Shown here one piece after another: positions 22,889 to 32,044 of a stretch of 64,000 bases of DNA. The position numbers and the translations under genes are program-made. The stretch is taken from assembly GCF_017562075.2 (NCBI RefSeq), contig NC_054084.1, positions 36,149,999 to 36,213,998 on the forward strand. The letters run 5' to 3'. Under the pieces are notes generated by a model, which was given only the letters and a program-made list of their open reading frames with translations, did no database searches and was not told the DNA's origin. Source of the DNA: Anopheles merus (Eukaryota; Arthropoda; Insecta; Diptera; Culicidae). The first letter of the stretch is position 1. Every line of letters begins with the position of its first letter.

Positions 22889-23695
22889 GGTTTACCGTGC
22901 CTAGCTCCACCGGCAGGGGCTAACCTTCCCTCTCCCCTTTCCCTTCCCGCCCTCCGCCCGCCGTCGTCTGATGCGTTCTCTGACGATGGCGGTGCACCAG
23001 CAACCGGTTGTCCCACCATTTCCCTTCCCACTTCCGAAACAACCGCCACCGCCCCGATACGTCCCGAGCAGAAGCGTGCGCCGCTGAAACCTATCGCTTC
23101 CCCCATCGCTCCATCGCTTCCACTGTCGATCGCATTCGCTCGGTTGATCTTTAGCATCTTTCCCGCGCTTATCGGCACGTTCGGTGTCGGCCCGAAGAAG
23201 AGCGTCGAGGGGCAACGTCCCGATCGGCCTGCGGCCATCACCAACCCGGATAGGCGCAACGGAAAATGCCACAAGCAGCAGCTAAACAATGGTCACGAAA
23301 CACGCCAGCCGGACGAATGCTACTACCGTTCGTTGCCCGATCGTCTCTACGCCCAGCTACACCCGTACCGTGCCCTCGGCAAGACCACGCTGCTTCCGCC
23401 GCAGATGTTGCTGAATGAAATGGACTCAACCGCCCAATCGCATCTGTTTATGGAACAGCAGCATCCCTTTGGTGATGAAATGGGTACGACTATCGCCACC
23501 ACCACCACCACCACGACCGCCACCCAGCCGGACTACGGCGAGCTCCAGTTCTACGGGCAGCTGAAGAAGCTGCTCGACCTGCCGGTCCTGTTTGCCATCT
23601 GCTTCGTGCAGCTGATCTCGTTCGTGCTCGTGCTCAACATCGAGGAGTGCTCCCCGCTGGTGCTCTTTTCCTGGTGGCGTAACAAGATCTCCTGA
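22889..23695 (+). CDS. In-frame 268-codon extension behind the SamDC stop codon (possible read-through)
   Basis: Starting right after the SamDC TGA (22886-22888), the same frame stays open for 268 codons to a TGA at 23693-23695. No in-frame ATG occurs in the first 160 codons; the first lies near 23404. The first third is Pro/Ser/Thr-rich. Then come a hydrophobic stretch (LPLSIAFARLIFSIFPALIG), a basic/polar middle (GKCHKQQLNNGHETRQPDE, YRSLPDRLYAQLHPYR), a short poly-Thr run, and a strong transmembrane-like segment (LPVLFAICFVQLISFVLVLN) before the end SWWRNKIS. The last 60 codons show strong anopheline codon choice (CTG, GTG, AAG, ATC, TTC). Unlike other genes here it has no frame break. Possibilities: read-through of TGA, an alternative splice into the region (a phase-correct but weak acceptor at 23070-23071), or a separate downstream ORF. 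I do not recognise the protein. Confidence 0.6.
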   Translation, partial: GLPCLAPPAGANLPSPLSLPALRPPSSDAFSDDGGAPATGCPTISLPTSETTATAPIRPEQKRAPLKPIASPIAPSLPLSIAFARLIFSIFPALIGTFGVGPKKSVEGQRPDRPAAITNPDRRNGKCHKQQLNNGHETRQPDECYYRSLPDRLYAQLHPYRALGKTTLLPPQMLLNEMDSTAQSHLFMEQQHPFGDEMGTTIATTTTTTTATQPDYGELQFYGQLKKLLDLPVLFAICFVQLISFVLVLNIEECSPLVLFSWWRNKIS

Positions 23696-24019
23696 AATTG
23701 ACTAGCCGTCGTCGCTCGCCGCAGCCTTCAGTTCTGATTACAGCCGCCACCATCATCACCATCCCCACCGTCGTCGTCGTCGTCGTCGTCAGGGACCGGA
23801 CCGACAGCAGCAGCATCATCATTGCGATACGTTTGTTATGTTGAGTGTTGTTATGATTATTATTTAATTAATAATACGGTAGCAGCAGCAATAACAGCAG
23901 CAGCAGCAGCAGCAGCAGCAAGAAGATCCGGACTGCCGCAATACGATCGCCGCCAGCAGCAACAACAACAACAGCAACTGCGGGTTATAAGACGGCGAGC
24001 ATGCAAGATGTCTGCTACT

Positions 24020-24051
<32 letters not shown>

Positions 24052-27000
24052 TTGGTCGCAAGCTTACCTTTGTGCGTTTGGTTGTTCTGCCAAAGGAAAG
24101 GGGCAACCCTTCCCATCTCTTCCAGCGTTTTCTTTTCGTACCGAAGCGCACCACAGCGTCGTTTCGTTAGTAGATTCTAAGACTATCTGCCAGCTTCCTG
24201 TCGCAGATCACTCTTACCATCACGATCAGCTGGCGGTGTCTGGGAAGAGTTGGAGCAAGAAAGACGGCTTTGAGAGTGCTTGTTTAATGAGGGGGGAAAA
24301 CGATTCCTCCATGGATGTGGCGAGAGCAGCAGAGCAACAACGACGTGCTGCATCTTCAAGCAAACGACGGGAAAGTAAGCAGTGGCGCAAAAGCCCACTC
24401 AAGCGGGATACTACACAGAAAGCTTCCAACAATACTTCTGTACCAGCAGCAGCAGCAGTAGTAGCAACGGTACCCAAAAATAACAGCACCACTTGCTTAG
24501 TGTTAGGAATAGAGGAAACATTACCAGCCGCACTTCGTCTAGGGCCACCACAGAGTACCATCCTTCCTATCGCCCATAATCAGGAAACGAGTTTAGCAGA
24601 AGGACCCCATTCCTTTATACTACTACTGCACTGCGGTGCATCGTTACTGAGCATTGCACGGCTTCTAGCACCGGCAGTACAGCCCATCATCTTTGCCTTT
24701 CTAATCTCACTCGATCTGTACTCGTAGCAGCGACTGAACGCCTCTTGCAGTCGGCACGCCCACCCGTTCGGTCGTGGAATGCCGATTGCATATAGGTAGC
24801 ATTTACTTTTAACATTACCTCCCCAGTTTGGGGAGAGAGAAATAGGCACCTATATTGGAAACAAAAAAAGCACAAAGTGTGTAGTGTACCAGGGCGACTT
24901 AGAAGAAAGAGGACAGAGGTTTGAAGAATGTAATTTTACATTTTATTTTACATGCGGTAACCCTAATCCATTCCGATCAATAGGGACTAATCGTTCAATT
25001 CCTTCCACTCTCATACACCCGGAAATCCCCGGTCCCTTCCACACTACTTCCTCATCTCCTCCCTGCCGGGATGCTTGTTGATTACGGATTGAAAGATTTT
25101 GTGTGTGTGATTCCGTTTGATTCATGTTTTTATTTTTTTGCAACACTCTTTATCCTTTTCTCTATACCATGCAATCAAGAAAAGTACATTAATAAGAGAT
25201 AATTATTTAAAAAAACACACACACAAATATACATACATATTCTCTATAGCAAAAGCTATAGGAAGTTGCAAAGCCGAAGGCTTTAGAAAAAATCGCAACG
25301 CAGTTTGCATCAGTTTAAAGGAAAAGCCATTCAGGGGACAAGAAACCCCGCACATAATTAAATGATTGAAATACTATGAAAGCATTAAAAACAGAAAATA
25401 TTAGATTACTAATTAAAGAAAAAAAGCATTACACAAAAAAACAGAATCTTACTAGAGAGAAAATGTGAAGACAGACAAAAAAAACTTTTAAAAAGCACAC
25501 TGCAAATGTGCAAAAACAAAACAAAAAATGAACCGTGTCTGACATGGAGCAACTAAAAAAACTAAAAAGTATATTATTAATAAGAGAGAAAACCCATTTC
25601 CCAAATGGAAAGCAAAACAAGCTTTAGGAAGTTAGTTTATTCAACCTTTCTTAGGGCGTGTGGTTCAGGAGGAAAGATTTCGGTGCAGGTTTTACGTGTG
25701 CACGACACGGATTTATCTTCTTTTAGCAAACGCACAGCACAACTGGTAACAGTTTTTGTTGATTATGCTTTTAGTTAATATTAGTTTCTCAAAAAAAAAG
25801 TATCATGACGTAGGGAAGTGTGCGGGCCGACGGACGGTCCTCACACTGTCTCGTTGTTTTTACCTTTCATTTATTACTTGCTACTTTAATTGCATTAATT
25901 TTATAGTTTTTACTTAAGGCTTACGCGTGTTTACGGCTTTCTTTTATTCATTCTTCCAACAAAGAAGATAAACGCTTACTTTTGTTTTCTTTACAATTAA
26001 TTTCTGCTGGGTTTACTTTTCTCAATAAAATGTGTGGTTAGTGTTATAATTTTGGTTTTATCATTTTTGTTTCCCGCTCTCCTTTATCTAGTACCTGCTG
26101 TGTGTATTGAGCTTTTTGTTTATATTTATGTATAATTTTTAGTGCACGTGTGGGCCGTCGGAGAAGGAAATAATGTCTAAAACGAAGCAATTCTCGAAGC
26201 ACACAATTTACGGTGAGATCAGTAGAAGCGGAGCGATCATTGAGAAATCTAAACTTGCAATTTAAATACTTTACTCCAAAAATCGTAACGGAATGTTAAC
26301 GTAGCGAGCGAACCGGGTTGCGGAAGTGAAACGTATGTGTAGTAATGATGATAGAATGATAGAAAACCTTTGTCGTATGTCTCCCACGTTAAAAAAACAT
26401 AAAATATAACCAGAAAGACTCGAACGATGTGCTAAAATCGGAATCAATCGGTAATCGGACAGAGAGAATCGGGTTTTGGGGTGGGCAAGCAGGGAAGCTC
26501 AATTCCCGTTAATCTTCCTCAACCCCGGGAAAAAGTAAAGCTAAGTGATGAAACTAACGGCAGTTGCATGTGACTGTGTGAACAACTCAAGGTTAAGATA
26601 GGAAGGGGCGCATTGTTTTTTATTCGATAGCACAATTCGAATTACGTGTACGTGTATACTGATTGTTTCTTTTGTTTCTTCCCTTATTTTTGTTTCCTTA
26701 AAGTAACTTTCTCTTCTACATTTAAGCCTTCCAGCTCTGCAAGTACTTGCGAGTAGCTATGTGTGTGTTGTATTAAGCCAAAAAATGGCCTTTTAATTTA
26801 TCTGTAGATGGTGGAGAAATGGCAGTGATGGCAAAACCGTACGAAACATAGAACAGCTGTGATGAGAATGATGATGGTGAGGCAATGGTGTGTCGAGAAT
26901 ATATCGAAGGTGTAAGGAAGAGGAATAGTTCAAAATTAATGCAAGTAAGAGATACTAAATCATGCTAACTATACTTTAAAATAGAAAATAAAAAAATACC

Positions 27001-27150
27001 CCACACACGGTAGCACCGCTGAATGCATCTTAGCGCTCTCCGTCAGTCGCCTAATGGTGAACAGGACGATGCGGATAATTCGTACATGTTTGTATTGCAA
27101 CTATTACGGTTCCACAAATGTTCGTTTCCGTGGAAACAAACCCTCCCCCA
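23696..27150. other. Probable SamDC 3' UTR and intergenic region
   Basis: Carries a cluster of CAG/TCG trinucleotide tracts (23773-23790, 23883-23921, 23952-23976, 24019-24051) and then AT-rich sequence. AATAAA candidates include 26023-26028. A 301-codon open frame crosses the CAG tracts (see findings). No other gene seen from 24730 to 27150. Confidence 0.5.
23883..24051. repeat. Cluster of CAG trinucleotide tracts
   Basis: Three tracts: (CAG) around 23897-23921, CAGCAA mix around 23952-23976, (CAG/AGC) around 24019-24051. They open frames on both strands (Ala, Gln, Ser on one strand and Leu, Ala, Cys on the other). Confidence 0.85.
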
Positions 27151-27217
27151 ATCAATTCAATAAATGCTCATAAAAAGAAAAAACTCCTAGCGATCATGTG
27201 TTGCCTACCTCACCCGA

Positions 27218-27975
27218 TCAGTGCTCCTCCATGATCCGCATCACGTACTCGATGTTGTGGAAGTTGTTCCACGAGTCACCGGCAGCGACGCGGCCAAGCT
27301 GGGCGGTCGGAATGTGCGGCACAAAGTGAAACGTAAACGGCGGTATCGGACGCAAATAGTCGCTCAGCACCGGTTCCGGATCTTTTTTGTCCTTGAACAC
27401 GTACCGGGCCTTGGCCTCACCGAGCCGACTGCGGGTGGTCGGGACCAGCACCGTATCGTTCACGTTCACCGGTGCCAGCTTCTTAAACACGACCTGATCG
27501 TACAGATGGTTCAGATGTTTCGTGACCTACAGGGAACGGAGAAGCGTATTAGGCAACAGTTCCGTGAGTTTGGTGCATGATTTTCCCTTACCATAGCATT
27601 TACGCGCTTTTTACTGCTCGGGGTCAGCTGGCCGATGCTGTTAATCGAGGGAGCTTCCATCTTCTGGACCGTCTCGATCCGTTTACTAAGACCGAGCGTT
27701 GTGTGCAGTTCCGGTTGTTTGTATTTCGTAGCACCGCTGGAAGTCGCTGTCGAACCTCCTGCTCCGGTGGAAGTTGTAGCCGACGGAGCTTGCAGTTTTG
27801 AGGATGGTCGGGTGGAAGATGCAGGTACGGTTGGTTTCAGGATTGATTTAGCCGGCGGTGGTGGTAGCACATTTTCACCGGCAGATGATTTCAGCACGTT
27901 TGCGGTCGTTTTCGATACGGGAACGTCCACGTTGTTGAGGTACTGCTTCCGTTTCCCATGCTTATTTTTCCCCAT
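27218..27975 (-). CDS. Unrecognised basic protein of 230 residues, two exons
   Basis: Exons 27975-27592 and 27526-27218, GT-AG, phase 0, total 230 residues, no frame break. The start is the ATG of MGKNKHGKRKQYLNN: a Lys/Arg-rich opening typical of nuclear or nucleolar proteins. Residues about 20-85 are Ser/Thr/Pro/Ala linker. The part from KYKQPELHTTLGLSKRIETV onward looks folded and conserved, with KHLNHLYDQVVFKKL and, after a KDKKDPEP stretch, LRPIPPFTFHFVPHIP and NNFHNIEYVMRIMEEH. I know no family with this pattern and assign no function. Codon use is strongly coding-like in exon 2. The SamDC tail lies convergent to it; no neighbour suggests a role. Confidence 0.85.
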
Positions 27976-28356
27976 TTTTAGGCCGGAACGGTTTTGGGAT
28001 TGCGCGAGTAGTGTGGGAAATTGTGTTTGGATGGGTTTTGTTGTTGTTTGGGTTGGGGCTTTTGACAGCCTGATGAAATGTCAAACCCCTGTGGGGGAAC
28101 TGTTGTAAGGCTTTGGAGGGCAAAAAGCGCGCGTATTTATTCGAATAGTGGTGAACGTTGCGGGTTACAAAGCGAAATAATGTTACTAATTTTTATATAT
28201 AAAGTTGAGGAAAATGAAGTTTGCAAATCTCTGCACTCATTTTTCTGACTAGAAAAGCAAACTTTGAAACAGTCGCCAAAACTACCAATATCGAGTAAGA
28301 AACACTGCAAATGTTATCTTAAGGACATTGCTAATTAAATTTTATTCGTTTGCTAG

Positions 28357-28847
28357 TAGTGGTGGGTCGTATGATTCATTTCACGACCCGACCCGGAGTC
28401 GGGTGCGAGCCAGTCGGAATCGATTCCGACCCGTGGGTGCAAACGAATTCGAGTAGACCCGAATGATGAGAAAGTGCAAGAAAGCATATGCGACTCCTAC
28501 CCGTTAGTTCAGCGAGTTCGGGTCGAGTAGTGAACCTACTTTGACTCGACCCTACCCGAACTCGCTGCACCAACGGGTCGGAGTCGCTTATGTTTTCTCG
28601 CACCTACTCATCGGTCGGGTCGACCCGAACTCGCTGCACTCTAACTCATCACGGAATGAACCCACCTTGACCCAACCCGACCCGAACTCGTTGCATCAAC
28701 GGGTCGAAGTCGCTTATACTTTCTTGCACCTACCGGAGTCGTTGCACCTACTGAACCTTCTTGTACCTTTCGGGTCGACCCGAAAGACTCCGGGTTGCTT
28801 ACGGATGGCTCCGACCCGATAGTTTCGGGTCGACCCGCCTATCACTA
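28357..28847. mobile_element. hAT-like non-autonomous element of CGGGTCGACCCG repeats
   Basis: Left end TAGTGGTGGGTCG, right end (read inward) TAGTGATAGGCGGGTCG. Flanking octamers TTTGCTAG (28349-28356) and TTGGCTAG (28848-28855) match at 7 of 8, fitting a hAT target duplication. Inside is a complex repeat: a 77-base unit (from GAACCTACTTTGACTCGACC to TTTTCTCGCACCTAC) is repeated directly about 126 bases on, and appears inverted to its left (28465-28530). The palindrome CGGGTCGACCCG occurs several times. No transposase. Confidence 0.65.
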
Positions 28848-29081
28848 TTGGCTAGTCGGAATCGGCTCCGAAATATTGTTGCACAATTTACTCCGGAAAC
28901 AGATTCCTATTCTTATGGAAATGCCAAAACCGACTCCGATTTCGAAGCTGATTTTGAAGCCGATTCAGATTCCGGAATCGATTCCGGAAAATGATTCCGG
29001 AGCTAATATCCGGAATCGATTCTAGAAAACTTCGAAGCTACCTGGAATCGATTCCAACCAAAACTTCATGTTTCCCATCAT
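28848..29081. repeat. Adjacent degenerate GGAATCGATTCC satellite with a hAT-like right end
   Basis: Repeats of TCCGGAATCGATTCCGG and GAAGCCGATTC, then TTCCCATCATTA, which read inward is TAATGATGGGAA, close to the TAGTGRTGGG ends. No matching left end or duplication was found, so it may be the remainder of an older element into which 28357-28847 inserted. Confidence 0.45.
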
Positions 29082-29339
29082 TAGTATTAGTATTCACTAG
29101 TAATTGAATACATATCGGTCCTAGAACTGATATTGAGCTGATACCATCAGTGGAACTATTTCTGTACTCATTCTGGTTTTGTTCCTGGTAATGGTTTCCA
29201 ATCCATACCGTCCCAAATCTATACCGGTACTGTAATTATTTATGAACTCCTACCGGTTTTATAACTGATCCTAGCCTCATTCCGTACCTGGAGCGTTTCG
29301 CAATCCATGCAGGGGCTAGAATTGCCTGCTTTACTTCTG

Positions 29340-31935
29340 AAGCTGCCCCTTTTTTCTAATGCAAACACTTAGCATGGATCTATCACGCAGATGGCATGAC
29401 CTGCCCTGGTTCCCGGTTGTTTGTATTCAGCGGTTTCTTCTCATATGTGTATGTATCAGTTACCTTTTAGCCTTGCTTTGGTTTTCAAAGACTTTGAGTC
29501 TTTATGTGGGGAAACCCAGCTCATTACCGCCCGTTGACGCCGCTTGTTTCTACCACGGAAATATTCTTTTGAGTCACAAGCATTTGAACACTATGTGTTT
29601 GCCTTTTTTTTGCTTTGTACTAAAAATGAAAACAAAAGTTATTAAAACAGGACCCGTTGTATCACGATCACAGCTCAGCAGAAAGACACGGAAACCCCAG
29701 TGTCAGCCGCGCACAATACAAAAACCACGCATCAGCGCGCGATCGACCTCTACGCGCCGGCAGACACAGAATCGGCGCCTGTATTCTAATGCGCTCTTCG
29801 GACGGCCTCCGGTCTCGGTCAACCCCCAAAGGCACATTTACTTACTGCGATCTGTGCCGCGCAAAGAGGAACCTTCACGCGTACTCTCGCACACCGTCGT
29901 TGGTACGCGTTTGTCGCGCGTCTCTCCCCCCAAGCGCCACACACATCTTCACACAGCTCTATGTGGCAAATGGGAGCAAAGTCGAACTCGTTCATCTCTG
30001 CCGGATCCCGCCGCATTTGATTTGTGCGCTCGGTGCGAGTCGGTCAAGAATTATTTTTAAACATATCCTTCGTGAAGCGGGGTGAAGCGGACTGTGCGCG
30101 AACTGTCCAACCAAAGCCATACATTCAATTCAGTCGTAAAAGTACGGTGCAAGTGTGCAACTTTCTCCAAGTGCGATTGAACACGGGGCCATTGTGCGAA
30201 AACAACTGATTTCCTGCTGGAGCGGTTGCCAAGGTGACTGGTGACTAGGGTTGCTGCAAGAAGGTGTGCACGTCGTGTGCTGTGCTAACCCTATACTAAG
30301 CAAACCAAAACGATTCTAAGCTGGCTTTAACACACCGACAGCGGTGTGGCGGCTCGGAAGTAGCAACAACCTCACCATCCTTCCATCGCATCCGTGGCCA
30401 GAACTGTTTCGATCTGAGGAAGCTAATCGAACACACCTCTTCCGATCATTTCAGCGAAGAAGGGGGAAGACAACTGAAAAGAAAGAGAAAAAGGGCAGGG
30501 AGAAGAAAAGTGCTTCGAAAGTAAGGTTAAGGTCAGTCTTAATATAGGGCGCTAATCTGGCGCGATTGAGTGAAACAAACAAACCGGCTTGCATGTGTTG
30601 ACTGTGGGCGCGCTTGGGTAATCGAAATATATTATTCCGTCGAAAAGGAGAATCCCCTCGTACGTGTACGTGTCGGTGCGTTATCAGCCATAACAGTTGG
30701 CTTTGTGTGCGTGTGTGCGTGTGTGTGTTTGCCCTTCTAATCGACACACTGCTGTGTGTGCTCTTTGCACGTGAAGGTAAAGAAGAGCAACCGCGTTGTT
30801 TGGGCCGGCGCCACCACCGCGGTGTGTTCGCTGACAGTTCGCATCCAAGCTTCGATTGATCGAGAAGCCCCAGCCAGCAGCATCCCCACTGAATCTCGGC
30901 CGCGGTTTTCTGCGTAGAAGAACGAAAACAATAACAGTTTAATAACCTTCCCAACGGTCAACGACAACGCGCGGAACCGCTTTTTTTTGTTTTCTTGGTG
31001 TAGAATTGCGGAACACACTACCGCGCGTGTGTGTGATAGAGTGAGCGCAAAACTAGCCGCTGCCATTGCCGAGCGAAAGAGACACCGCGCGAGAACAAGT
31101 GCGAGTGATAGAAAAGGAGAGAGTGCGTGCTAGTGTTTTCGCCTTCTAGAGCGGAGAGCGTACCGGAGTCTGTCCACTGTACAGTGCACACGCTGAATGC
31201 AATCGTGTATGGTGCGCCTACCCGTCCGGTGCGGAAACAAACAGAGAGGACAGCTCCTTCTTCTTCATATATCGCCTCGGTTCGCGTGAATCGATCTCAC
31301 AGGCTGCAGGTGTGCAAGTGCATTTGCAACACTGCAACGGTGGTGCATATAGAGCTGGTATAACAACAAAGAGAAAGAGTTTGTGAGAGAGCAAAAGCGA
31401 TCCAATCCTGTAGGATTTGTTGTTCTTCTTTGTCGGGGGAGAAGAAAATAGTTCCTAGAAAAACACATACACACACAAACGCACTGGGCCCCATTCCATT
31501 CTCAGTAGGCTGGTGTTTTGTTTTTGGGTCGCTTCTCAGAATCCATTCTTCGCTACGGCCAAGCGAGTGCATTTGTTTGGCTATCACAGCTGGTCAAAGA
31601 AAAGTGCGAACAGGAAGTGAAAATAACTGGCCCTAATCAAGGTTCTAAAACTCAGCGAAAAGCGCCCCGAAACAGTGAACGTCCTTGAAGCGCCACTCGG
31701 TCTCTGTGTGTGTTTCTGTTTGTGCCTGTTTCCGGCTGTGACACCAGTGAAGGAGAGAAGGCGAACAAAACAGTGAAGGCCTTGCCAAACCCCCGAACAA
31801 CAGTAGCAGCAACAATAAACAGGAAGTGTTCTAGCTGGTGGTTTTCTTTCATTGCCCTCCGGAACTTGTTGAAGTAGTGTTTGGGCCTTTAAATTAGCTG
31901 AATCGATTAGAACATTGACACCAGTGCAGCGAGAT
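29340..31935 (+). promoter_or_regulatory. 5' region / 5' UTR of an unidentified gene
   Basis: A GC-richer region than its surroundings, with CG-rich palindromes (29720-29770), many GT/CA tracts (30707-30727, 31466-31478) and purine-rich stretches, leading to the ATG at 31936. Open frames such as 29359-30060 (233 codons) lack any recognisable domain and coding-type codon use. Several possible splice donors (GTAAGG near 30518, GTAAAG near 30776) suggest untranslated exons. Confidence 0.4.
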
Positions 31936-32044
31936 ATGGCGCCGATTGCGACTACAAACGAGCCGAAAATGGCACAAGGCGGCGAGGAAACTCTCACGCG
32001 CCACGCGGATGCAAATCAGCGCTACTACCCGTCGTCCACCAACC
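31936..32044 (+). CDS. First coding exon of an unidentified gene
   Basis: ATG with G at -3 and +4, then 36 codons (MAPIATTNEPKMAQGGEETL, then TRHADANQRYYPSSTN) to a consensus donor C|GTAAGT at 32045, phase 1. The peptide is polar and unstructured, like the cytosolic N-terminus of many membrane or signalling proteins; I cannot name it. The next likely exon is the microexon at 50233-50253, whose phase fits and adds RKNGINE. The rest of the gene lies beyond the window. Confidence 0.6.

Noticed and set aside
23860..24154. Minus-strand frames of poly-Leu, poly-Ala and poly-Cys
   Set aside because: Shadows of the CAG tracts.
29359..30060. 233-codon open frame in the 5' region
   Set aside because: No domain, poor codon use, no splice connection, and it ends well before the first plausible start codon of the downstream gene.
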